Under the pieces are notes generated by a model. The model saw only the letters and a list, made by a program, of their open reading frames with translations. It did not search any database and had not been told where the DNA came from. From an uncultured Mycoplasmatota bacterium (lineage in GTDB: Bacteria > Bacillota_I > Bacilli_A > RF39 > UBA660), in the NCBI GenBank assembly GCA_946497955.1, contig CAMMMH010000007.1:1-54355 (forward strand): a stretch of DNA of 54,355 nt. The letters run 5' to 3'. Position 1 is the first letter of the stretch, and the number at the start of each line of letters is the position of its first letter. Positions 8,607 through 15,048 of the stretch are shown in pieces. The translations under genes were made by a program, and so were the position numbers.

Positions 8607-9854
8607 ATGGAACTTAGAGAATTAACAAAAAAAGAGTTTGATGGTTATGCTCTTAATCACCCCTTAGGTAGTTTTCAACAAACAAGTTCTTGGGGGAGAT
8701 TTATGGAAGGAGATAAATTTCATGCTTATTATGTAGGAGGAGTTGTTAAAGAGAAAATTGTGGGAGCAAGTTTACTTCTTTCTTATGAGAGAAAAAAAGG
8801 TGAGCGAATTTTCTATGCACCCCGTGGTTTTTTAATTGATTATAAGAACGAAGAATTATTAAAGGAGTTTACGGAAGAAGTTAAAAAGTTTATAGTTGAA
8901 AAGCATGGTGTATTTTTAAAAATTGACCCTTATATTTTAGTAAGAGATAGAGATAGTGACGGAAATATAATAGATGGTGGCGTTAATAATGACTTTGTAG
9001 AAGTTAATTTATGCCATGCTAACTTTATCAGAGTTAATGATAGGATACAATCTAAATGGCTTAGTAGAATTAATTTAAAAGATAAAAATATTGATAACGT
9101 TTTTAAGAATTTTAGTCCTAAAGCAAGACAGACAGTTAGAAGAAACGAAAGACTTGGATTTAAAGTACGTGATTTTGATTTTAAATATATAGATAAGTTT
9201 ATGGATATTATTAATGAGGAATCTAAAAAGTATAATACTGTTGTACCAACAAGAACTTTTTATGAGGATTTAAAACGGACTTTTGACGGAAATATTCAGT
9301 TTAAGGAAGTTTATTTTAAGAAAGATGAAGTTATTAGTAATATTGATAAGATGATTTTAGATGTTAATAAAGAGAAGGAAGTTAGAATAAATAACTATCA
9401 TAATTCAAAGATGACAGAGGAATATTTTATTGATAAAGAACTTGAAGATGAAGAAGATATTAAAAGACTAGAGAGTTTAAAAGAATACTTTTCTAAATGT
9501 AGTGATGATGTTAGTATGGGTATTTATATGTTTATAACTACAAGTAATGAAGTCGTAGCATTAAATGGTGGTATAGTAGATGAATTTAATAAGTTAGATG
9601 CTTCTTATACTCTTCATTATGAAATGATTAAGTATGCAATTGATAATGGTTATAAGTATTATAATTTATATGAAATTGGTGATATTACTGATTCTAATAA
9701 TAAATTAAAAAACTCATACAACTATAAAAAGAACTTTGGTGGTGAAGTTGTTGAATTAGTTGGGGAGTATGATTTAGTAATTAATCCTAAATATACTGAT
9801 ATGGCAAGAAAATATTTTCCAGAGTATTTAGGTGTTAAAACTATATTTAAATAG
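8607..9854 (+). CDS. FemAB/MurM-family aminoacyltransferase (paralogue 4)
   Basis: Fourth Fem-type enzyme, 415 residues, transcribed divergently from the flippase operon. It has GSFQQTSSWGRFM, FYAPRGFLIDYK, a more acidic coiled-coil insert (about residues 245-290) and NFGGEVVELVGEYDLVINPK. The segment before the last motif (YEIGDITDSNNKLKNSYNYKKNFGG) departs most from the other three copies, where it reads like YGITGDFSESNPLLGLYLFK, so its substrate may differ. No terminator directly follows the stop; the promoter of the small RNA locus begins 18 bp later. Confidence 0.9.
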   Translation: MELRELTKKEFDGYALNHPLGSFQQTSSWGRFMEGDKFHAYYVGGVVKEKIVGASLLLSYERKKGERIFYAPRGFLIDYKNEELLKEFTEEVKKFIVEKHGVFLKIDPYILVRDRDSDGNIIDGGVNNDFVEVNLCHANFIRVNDRIQSKWLSRINLKDKNIDNVFKNFSPKARQTVRRNERLGFKVRDFDFKYIDKFMDIINEESKKYNTVVPTRTFYEDLKRTFDGNIQFKEVYFKKDEVISNIDKMILDVNKEKEVRINNYHNSKMTEEYFIDKELEDEEDIKRLESLKEYFSKCSDDVSMGIYMFITTSNEVVALNGGIVDEFNKLDASYTLHYEMIKYAIDNGYKYYNLYEIGDITDSNNKLKNSYNYKKNFGGEVVELVGEYDLVINPKYTDMARKYFPEYLGVKTIFK

Positions 9855-9871
9855 TTTTCATATCTGATACT

Positions 9872-9900
9872 TTGACATTTATATAGAAATATGGTATTAT
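9872..9900 (+). promoter_or_regulatory. Strong promoter of the plus-strand small RNA (putative antitoxin RNA)
   Basis: TTGACA (9872-9877), a 17-bp spacer and TATTAT (9895-9900). The predicted start is near 9907. No SD-preceded reading frame follows, which points to an untranslated RNA. Confidence 0.75.
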
Positions 9901-9906
9901 GTATTT

Positions 9907-10013
9907 GTCAAAGAAATTGGCATAAAATAAAAATGAATACATCTATTAGAATAGATGCTTTCATAAAAATAGTTTTTAAGGGCATCTAATTCCCAAAGGA
10001 ATTAGATGTTATT
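9907..10013 (+). ncRNA. Putative antisense RNA of a type I toxin-antitoxin locus
   Basis: A predicted transcript of about 105 nt runs from the promoter at 9872 to the palindromic hairpin at 9983-10008. It carries a 5' hairpin (CATCTAT/ATAGATG, 9940-9957). The 12-nt sequence GCATCTAATTCC at 9982-9993 occurs again, in direct orientation, at 10133-10144, inside the 5' end of the convergent mRNA. The two RNAs can therefore pair both over the shared terminator and at the mRNA 5' end, as RNA II and RNA I do in the enterococcal par/fst locus. Both ends are predicted only from signals. Confidence 0.55.
9983..10008. terminator. Bidirectional hairpin shared by the two convergent small RNAs
   Basis: A perfect 11-bp stem CATCTAATTCC/GGAATTAGATG with loop CAAA. 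On the plus strand it is followed by TTATTATTAT. On the minus strand the U tract is delayed (CCCTTAAAAACTATTTTT). Confidence 0.7.
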
Positions 10014-10014
10014 A

Positions 10015-10092
10015 TTATCTATAGATAAGAGAGATAATAATGAATAGCAAAATAATGATAATTATGAAAAATGATTTTTCTCGTTTATTCAT
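10015..10092 (-). CDS. 25-residue hydrophobic peptide, putative type I toxin
   Basis: A short frame starting MNKREKSFF, followed by an almost pure Ile/Leu/Phe membrane segment of about 14 residues and ending SLIYR. It fits the plan of Fst/TxpA/Ldr-type toxins: charged N-terminus, single short transmembrane helix, basic end. A strong SD AAAGGAG lies 8 nt before the ATG. Upstream, a perfect 12-bp stem (10104-10115 with 10122-10133) takes in the 5' part of this SD, so translation of the full-length RNA is probably held back, as in fst mRNA. The primary sequence does not match a toxin I know; assignment rests on architecture. Confidence 0.6.
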   Translation of the reverse strand: MNKREKSFFIIIIILLFIIISLIYR

Positions 10093-10103
10093 ATATCTTG
10101 CTC

Positions 10104-10133
10104 CTTTCTTTTATTTTTATTAATAAAAGAAAG
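10104..10133 (-). promoter_or_regulatory. SD-sequestering 5' hairpin of the putative toxin mRNA
   Basis: On the minus strand, CTTTCTTTTATT (10133-10122), a 6-nt loop and AATAAAAGAAAG (10115-10104) form a perfect 12-bp helix that overlaps the 5' half of the SD. The 5' arm follows the GGAATTAGATGC segment that is complementary to the antisense RNA. Confidence 0.6.
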
Positions 10134-10160
10134 CATCTAATTCCAAATAAATGTATTCAT
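10129..10160. repeat. Inverted partner of the 5' region of the plus-strand small RNA
   Basis: Read on the minus strand this segment begins ATGAATACAT and ends AGATGCTTTC. The plus strand at 9933-9962 begins and ends with the same two 10-mers, with a diverged middle. The two convergent RNAs therefore carry related sequences near their 5' ends, as if one half of the locus had arisen by inverted duplication. Confidence 0.75.
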
Positions 10161-10164
10161 ATAT

Positions 10165-10173
10165 AGTATATCA
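10165..10173 (-). promoter_or_regulatory. Extended -10 promoter of the putative toxin mRNA
   Basis: On the minus strand, TGA-TATACT (TGn extended -10; TATACT at 10170-10165) lies just after the terminator of the Nudix gene. The predicted start is near 10157, about 65 nt before the toxin ATG. The -35 is poor (TATGAA at 17 bp). Confidence 0.5.
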
Positions 10174-10175
10174 TT

Positions 10176-10204
10176 AAACCCGTATCTTTCATAGTACGGG
10201 TTTT
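10176..10204. terminator. Terminator downstream of the Nudix gene
   Basis: A perfect 9-bp stem AAACCCGTA/TACGGGTTT with a 10-nt loop. It lies after the minus-strand Nudix gene and separates it from the small RNA locus. It is nearly symmetrical and may act in both directions. Confidence 0.75.
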
Positions 10205-10226
10205 CGTAAATATATTATTTGTAATC

Positions 10227-10775
10227 TTATATTCTAAATAAATATTCTGTTAATGCATCATAACATTCGTCTCTTTCTACTAATTTATTATTTTCTCTCA
10301 TTTCATTTAATGTAGATATATTTACAAATTTAATAGCTTGTACTTCTTCTTTTTGAAATCTAATATTATTTTCGTTTATACCTATTTGTCTTAATATAAA
10401 GAAATCATAAAATTGATTTTCAATAAAATCCTCTTTAAAAACTTGTTGTTTTCTAAACGAAGTCATAAATCGAAAATCCTTCACTTCAACATTATAACCT
10501 AAACAGACAGTTACTTCTTCACTAATTTCTCTACTTGCAGCTTGTAAAGAGTCTTGTCCTGCTGAAAGATGTCCTGCTACTGATATATCCCACATATTAG
10601 CATTTTTCTCTTTGTTAGCACTTCTTTGTTGAATTAAAATTTCATTCTTTTCATTTATAATGGCTACAACAATTGCTCTATGCCATAAACCTTGTTTATG
10701 AACTTCACTACGTGGTAGAACTTTTCCTGTTTTTATGCCATTTTCATTTAAGACATCAATTAACTCTTCTTTCAT
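10227..10775 (-). CDS. Nudix hydrolase of the IPP isomerase-like / YfcD group
   Basis: A 182-residue Nudix protein. It begins EELIDVLNENGIKTGKVLPRSEVHKQGLWHRAIVVAIIN, the layout of YfcD and Idi-like proteins. The Nudix box is AGHLSAGQDSLQAASREISEEVTV: REISEE is intact, but the first Glu of the GX5E part is Gln. The substrate is probably a nucleoside diphosphate derivative. True isomerase activity is unlikely, because the Idi-specific Cys/Glu catalytic pair is not evident. It is a single-gene unit with its own terminator. Confidence 0.8.
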   Translation of the reverse strand: MKEELIDVLNENGIKTGKVLPRSEVHKQGLWHRAIVVAIINEKNEILIQQRSANKEKNANMWDISVAGHLSAGQDSLQAASREISEEVTVCLGYNVEVKDFRFMTSFRKQQVFKEDFIENQFYDFFILRQIGINENNIRFQKEEVQAIKFVNISTLNEMRENNKLVERDECYDALTEYLFRI

Positions 10776-10831
10776 AATATAACTATCTCCTTAAATATAA
10801 GTTATTGTATATAGTATATCATAAAATAGAT

Positions 10832-11002
10832 TTAATAGTAAATTATCATAGCAGAAAAACAATATATCTGTTCTTCTCCACTAGGAAAAGAACTAATGGC
10901 ATACTTAATATCTACAACTTCTCCATCTAAATCATCTAAAAACTCATTCATAGCTTTTTGTAAATCAGTTTCATCTTCATAGTCAAATATTTTTACTTTC
11001 AT
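10832..11002 (-). CDS. Cse60-like small sporulation protein
   Basis: A 56-residue acidic protein that begins MKVKIFDYEDETDLQKAMNEF and ends QIYCFSAMIIYY. The pattern of a KVKIFD start, a D-LxxAINEFL-like helix, then VDIKYxxS and FCFSAMIIY, matches Cse60 of Bacillus (sporulation protein; a SigE-dependent gene in B. subtilis). The SD-like AAAGG is 13 nt from the ATG, longer than usual, and no better in-frame start exists. It lies alone between the leuS terminator and the Nudix gene. Together with spo0A it supports a sporulating host. The match is from memory of the family and was not searched. Confidence 0.75.
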   Translation of the reverse strand: MKVKIFDYEDETDLQKAMNEFLDDLDGEVVDIKYAISSFPSGEEQIYCFSAMIIYY

Positions 11003-11040
11003 AGAAATATCACAGCCTTTCTACTCTATTTTAAAATACT

Positions 11041-11060
11041 TTATCCACAAAAATTGTGGA
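11041..11060. repeat. Inverted pair of DnaA-box-like 9-mers
   Basis: TTATCCACA (11041-11049) is a perfect consensus DnaA box. It is followed by TTGTGGA, part of an opposing TTTTCCACA-like box read on the minus strand, forming the palindrome TCCACAA...TTGTGGA just upstream of the cse60-like gene. It could equally be a second hairpin after leuS or an operator for another regulator. Confidence 0.4.
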
Positions 11061-11096
11061 AAAAAGCAAAGGGAATTATCTTTTTCCACTTTGCTT
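11059..11096 (-). terminator. Rho-independent terminator of the leuS operon
   Basis: On the minus strand, AAGCAAAG (11096-11089) pairs with CTTTGCTT (11071-11064), followed by a T run. It lies 8 nt after the leuS stop. Confidence 0.85.
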
Positions 11097-11104
11097 GTTT
11101 AAAA

Positions 11105-13507
11105 CTATTTTACAACGATATTTACTATTTTACCTTTAATAACAATAACCTTAACTATTTCTTTACCTTCAGTGAATCTTTTTACATTGTCTTGTTCTAA
11201 GGCTTTTTCTTTAACTACATCTTCGCTATCATTTATATTAATAGTGATAGTAGCACGAACTTTACCATTTACTTGGACTGCTATTTCTTTTTCTGTTTCT
11301 ATAAGTTTAGATTCATCATAAGTAGGCCATTTTTCATAACATAATGGTTCATATCCTAAAGATTCATTTAACTCTTCGGTAATATGTGGAGCGACCGGAT
11401 TTAATAGTGTTAATAATAAATGATAATCTTCTTTAGTAATACTATCTAAATCATCATAGGCATTAGTTAAAATCATTAATGAAGATATATAAGTGTTATA
11501 ACTCATCCTAGAAAGTGATGAATCTATGTCTTTTATTGTCTTATTTTGTAAAACCACTAATGAATCTGTAAAGCCAGTTTTATCATTAACTTTAGATTTT
11601 AGACGTTCTACTTTATCTAAGAATCTCTTACATCCTCTTAGGGAGTCTGTACTCCATGGAACATCTTGAGTATAATCACCCATAAACATTTCATAAGTTC
11701 TAAGTGTATCAGCACCATATTCTTTTACAATATCATCTGGATTTATAACATTACCTTTACTCTTACTCATCTTTTGATTATCAGGTCCTAAAACCATACC
11801 ATGACTTACTCTTGTATAAATCATTTCTTTAGATGGAACTAGGCCAATATTATATAAGAATTGAACCCAGAATCTTGCATATAGTAAATGTCTTGCTGTA
11901 TGTTCCATTCCACCATTATACCAATCTACTCTCTTCCAGTATTTCATAGCATCCATTGATGCAAATTCTTTATCATTATGAGCATCCATAAATCTTAAGA
12001 AATACCAACTAGAACCAGCCCAGTTAGGCATTGTATCTGTCTCACGTTTAGCAGGACCACCACATTTTGGACAAGTTGTATTAACCCAGTCTGTTATTTT
12101 GGCAAGAGGTGACTCTCCTGTATCGGTTGGTTCATACTCGGCAACATCTGGAAGTAATAAAGGTAAGTCTTTCTCATCCATTGGTTGCCATCCACATTTT
12201 TCACAATATATCATTGGTATTGGTTCTCCCCAGAATCTTTGTCTTGAGAAAATCCAGTCTTGTAGGCGATAATTTGTTTTTTCTCTACCTAAGTTATGTT
12301 CTTTTAAGAACTCTAACATTCTTTTAATAGAGTCTTTTTTATTGGTATAACCATTTAAGAAGTCTGAGTTAACCATTTTACCATCACCAGTATAGGCTTC
12401 TTTAGAAATATCTCCTCCTTCGATTACTTCGATAATTGGAATATTATATTTCTTAGCAAAATCATAGTCTCTTTGGTCATGAGCAGGGACAGCCATAATA
12501 GCACCTGTTCCATACCCCATCATGACATAGTCGGAGATATAGACGTCAACATTTTTACCACTTACAGGATTCTTTACAGTTATACCTTCTAGTTTTACAC
12601 CAGTTTTATCTTTGTTTACTTCAGTTCTTTCAAAAGCACTTTTACTTTTGGCATACTCTTGATACTCTCTTACTTCATCCATATTAGTAATGATATCTTT
12701 TAATTTTTCTAGAATTGGATGTTCTGGTGCGACTACCATGAAAGTTACACCAAACAAAGTATCACATCTAGTTGTATAGACAGTTAATTTATCATTAGTC
12801 TCTTCAATAGTAAAATCTATCTCAGCTCCTGTTGATTTACCTATCCAGTTTATTTGTCCTAATTTTACTCTATCGGCAAAGTTAGTATCATCTAAACCCT
12901 TTATTAAGTCTTCAGCATAATCACTCATTCTTAACATCCATTGTTCTTTTTCTTTTTGAACAACCTTACTTCCACATCTTTCACAGACACCACCTGCAGC
13001 ATCTTCATTTGACAAAACACTTTTACATGTTGGACACCAGTTTACATCTTTCTTAGCTTTATAAGCCATACCATGTTTGTAAAATTGTAAGAACTGCCAT
13101 TGTGTCCATTTATAGTATTCAGGGTCAGTTGTAGAAAATTCTCTATCCCAGTCAAATGAGAAACCTAAAGACATCATTTGTCCTTTAAAGGTTTTAATAT
13201 TTTCTTTAACAGCATCTTTTGGATGAATATGATTTTTAATAGCATATTGTTCAGCAGGTGCTCCAAAAGCATCCCAACCCATAGGGAATAAAACATTATA
13301 TCCTTGCATACGTTTTACTCTTGCTAAAACATCTTGAGCAGTATAACTTCTAACATGACCTACATGTAGTCCTGCTCCTGAAGGGTAAGGAAACTCTACT
13401 AAAATATAGTATGGTTCTTTATCTTTTTCTCCTGTTATAGCTTTAAAACATTTATTATTTAGCCAATAATCTTGCCATTTTTTTTCGATTTTCTCAATTT
13501 TTTCCAT
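11105..13507 (-). CDS. leuS: Leucyl-tRNA synthetase
   Basis: Class I synthetase charging tRNA-Leu, 800 residues (B. subtilis about 804). The HIGH-type motif is in PYPSGAGLHVGH (about residue 40). A zinc knuckle, CPTCKSVL...CERCGSK, is at about 155-180. The CP1 editing domain includes TTRCDTLFGVTFMV and AVPAHDQRDYDFA. KMSKSKGN lies near residue 580, followed by an anticodon-binding domain. Its first 14 nt overlap the upstream membrane protein gene, and both lie downstream of one T-box, so leuS is regulated by uncharged tRNA-Leu as the second gene of the transcript. SD AAGGATG. Confidence 0.98.
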   Translation of the reverse strand: MEKIEKIEKKWQDYWLNNKCFKAITGEKDKEPYYILVEFPYPSGAGLHVGHVRSYTAQDVLARVKRMQGYNVLFPMGWDAFGAPAEQYAIKNHIHPKDAVKENIKTFKGQMMSLGFSFDWDREFSTTDPEYYKWTQWQFLQFYKHGMAYKAKKDVNWCPTCKSVLSNEDAAGGVCERCGSKVVQKEKEQWMLRMSDYAEDLIKGLDDTNFADRVKLGQINWIGKSTGAEIDFTIEETNDKLTVYTTRCDTLFGVTFMVVAPEHPILEKLKDIITNMDEVREYQEYAKSKSAFERTEVNKDKTGVKLEGITVKNPVSGKNVDVYISDYVMMGYGTGAIMAVPAHDQRDYDFAKKYNIPIIEVIEGGDISKEAYTGDGKMVNSDFLNGYTNKKDSIKRMLEFLKEHNLGREKTNYRLQDWIFSRQRFWGEPIPMIYCEKCGWQPMDEKDLPLLLPDVAEYEPTDTGESPLAKITDWVNTTCPKCGGPAKRETDTMPNWAGSSWYFLRFMDAHNDKEFASMDAMKYWKRVDWYNGGMEHTARHLLYARFWVQFLYNIGLVPSKEMIYTRVSHGMVLGPDNQKMSKSKGNVINPDDIVKEYGADTLRTYEMFMGDYTQDVPWSTDSLRGCKRFLDKVERLKSKVNDKTGFTDSLVVLQNKTIKDIDSSLSRMSYNTYISSLMILTNAYDDLDSITKEDYHLLLTLLNPVAPHITEELNESLGYEPLCYEKWPTYDESKLIETEKEIAVQVNGKVRATITININDSEDVVKEKALEQDNVKRFTEGKEIVKVIVIKGKIVNIVVK

Positions 13508-13856
13508 TTTTGCAACATCCTTTCTTCTTGTATATTCTTCCTACTATATCATAACTTACAAGTATTAAGAGCATTATTAAGACAAAACCTATTAATAATT
13601 GTAAGTAAAAACTATCTAATAATGAGACTATTGTTACTACTAGTGATATATCAAAAGCACTAACAGCACTGATTATATTTAAGAGTCTCTTATAATTTAA
13701 TTTATTTATATCAAGGTTATATTTACCAATCAGGTAATTAACCTCTACAGGTTTCTTTCTTCTCTTATCTTTCTTAGCTTTTCTTACTAAGAATAATTCA
13801 TAGATTATATATATGAGTAAGAAAGTCATTATAAATAATATCAATTCATCTAACAT
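13494..13856 (-). CDS. Small membrane protein cotranscribed with leuS, function unknown
   Basis: A 120-residue protein with an N-terminal membrane helix (about residues 4-23), a very basic cytoplasmic stretch (RKAKKDKRRKKPVEV), a short soluble part, and two further helices (about 62-105), ending with a CCKNGKN tail. It has a strong SD (AGGAGGAG) just downstream of the T-box terminator and overlaps leuS by 14 nt. Its placement between the tRNA-Leu sensor and the synthetase means it is induced by leucine starvation. I do not recognise the family. Confidence 0.75.
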   Translation of the reverse strand: MLDELILFIMTFLLIYIIYELFLVRKAKKDKRRKKPVEVNYLIGKYNLDINKLNYKRLLNIISAVSAFDISLVVTIVSLLDSFYLQLLIGFVLIMLLILVSYDIVGRIYKKKGCCKNGKN

Positions 13857-13870
13857 AATACTCCTCCTAA

Positions 13871-13938
13871 CAAAAATAGATTCCTATTAACAAGAACGAG
13901 CTAAACCCGTGGTACCATCTTGCTTCATAGAAATCTAT
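13871..13938 (-). terminator. T-box regulatory terminator
   Basis: A long imperfect hairpin on the minus strand closes with ATAGATTTCTAT/ATAGGAATCTAT, followed by TTTTTG. The T-box sequence itself lies within the 5' side, so termination and antitermination exclude each other. Confidence 0.82.
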
Positions 13939-14075
13939 GCACTTTTAAAGTTATATCGGACTTATCCGTAAATGTTTAAGGTTATCAAGTTCAAAAAGCT
14001 ATTATGTTTGTTTCCACCACCCACAAACTCTCTATTAAAATAGGTCTTTTTTACTACTACAACCACATTTAAAAT
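13871..14075 (-). promoter_or_regulatory. T-box riboswitch, tRNA-Leu specific
   Basis: The minus-strand leader contains the conserved T-box AGATGGTACCACG (13920-13908), close to the consensus GGGTGGTACCGCG. A Stem I distal arm lies at 14028-14006 (GTTTGTG...ACAAAC around GGTGGTGGAAA). In a GAA-CTT-GA context, the CTT at 13989-13987 is a good candidate specifier codon (Leu). The competing terminator pairs 13938-13927 with 13887-13876, with inner helices AGCAAGA/TCTTGTT and ACGGG/CTCGT, ahead of TTTTT. Uncharged tRNA-Leu should stabilise the antiterminator and allow transcription of the membrane protein gene and leuS. Confidence 0.9.
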
Positions 14076-14083
14076 CTAGTATT

Positions 14084-14112
14084 ATTATACAAAATATTAA
14101 AGCTTAATGCAA
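14084..14112 (-). promoter_or_regulatory. SigA promoter of the T-box/leuS transcript
   Basis: On the minus strand, TTGCAT (14112-14107), a 17-bp spacer and TATAAT (14089-14084). Confidence 0.82.
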
Positions 14113-14973
14113 CTACTTTTTGTTAATACTATACGTCTTTTCTCTGTAAATTCTATCAGTATGAACAATAGAATTACATATTGGAAGCATATCTTGTTTT
14201 GAAAGATAACAAAGACTAGAAGACTTTCTGTTAAAAGTAAGAAACATTGTAATTATCTTATTAGTATTAGGAATCGTTGCCACCCTAAAAAAGTTTAAAC
14301 TTAAACCAGTTTCACTTCTACCAATATCTTTAAAATAAAATATATAGGTATCTGAGAAGTCCCACTTAAGTTTTATTTCTCTTTTTTCAAATTCTATATT
14401 TCTAGTAGCTACTAAAAATAGTTCTTCTAAATCATAATGACTATAAAATATAGAACTAGTATTTTCATTAGGATTATTATTAGGACTAGTATGTCTTAAT
14501 TCAATATGTTCTAAGGCCCTATTATAATCGTATTTTACATATTGCTGTTCTTTATAATCTAACTCTTTAGGTATTTCTATTCTTTTACTTACAAATAATT
14601 TTAGAAATACTTGTACTCTTTTTAAATATTGTGATGCTTTTTTTAAATCTTTTTCTTTCTTTAAATCTTGGAAGTTTCTATTTTTACTTTTCTTCCATAA
14701 ATTGTATAATTTATCATATTTTTCTAACTTAATATAGACTTCTGAAAGTGATTTAAACACACAAAAGTAATTAGAATCTTGTCCTTTTAATATCTCTAAT
14801 GCTTCCTTTAGTTTTCCTCTTTGTGTGTAAATGTTAGCAAGAGTACTTGATATTTCTGGGTCATTATTAAAATCAAGATATCCTTTGAGTAAAGCTTCTG
14901 CTTTATTTATATCTCCATTTTCAATACTTTCTTTTGCTTCTTTTAAAATTGTCATTTTTATATTATGTTCCAT
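14113..14973 (-). CDS. TPR-containing protein of unknown function
   Basis: A 286-residue soluble protein. The N-terminal part (about residues 5-115) is a chain of amphipathic helix pairs of TPR type (AEALLKGYLDFNNDPEISSTLANIYTQ, KLKEALEILK, LSEVYIKLEKYDKLYNLW). The C-terminal half, with motifs such as FLKLFVSKRIEIP and WDFSDTYIFYFKDIGRSETG, forms a compact alpha/beta region that I do not recognise. The SD GGAGAAG is well placed. It stands alone between the T-box promoter and a two-helix membrane protein gene. Confidence 0.7.
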   Translation of the reverse strand: MEHNIKMTILKEAKESIENGDINKAEALLKGYLDFNNDPEISSTLANIYTQRGKLKEALEILKGQDSNYFCVFKSLSEVYIKLEKYDKLYNLWKKSKNRNFQDLKKEKDLKKASQYLKRVQVFLKLFVSKRIEIPKELDYKEQQYVKYDYNRALEHIELRHTSPNNNPNENTSSIFYSHYDLEELFLVATRNIEFEKREIKLKWDFSDTYIFYFKDIGRSETGLSLNFFRVATIPNTNKIITMFLTFNRKSSSLCYLSKQDMLPICNSIVHTDRIYREKTYSINKK

Positions 14974-14993
14974 AGCTCTTCTCCATTTTAATC

Positions 14994-15022
14994 ATTGTAG
15001 TACATAATGGAGAGATGAGCAA
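14994..15022 (-). promoter_or_regulatory. Putative SigA promoter of the TPR gene
   Basis: On the minus strand, TTGCTC (15022-15017), a 17-bp spacer and TACAAT (14999-14994). Confidence 0.6.
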
Positions 15023-15048
15023 GTGGAAATTATAGGCAAATAATGACA

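Noticed and set aside
9933-9989. An 18-codon frame in the plus-strand small RNA (starts MNTSIRIDAFI)
   Set aside because: No SD precedes it, and the sequence is explained by the inverted-repeat and pairing elements of the RNA.
11041-11060. Chromosomal replication origin based on a DnaA box pair
   Set aside because: Only one perfect box and one inverted partial box are present. There is no cluster, no AT-rich unwinding region beyond background, and no dnaA/dnaN nearby.
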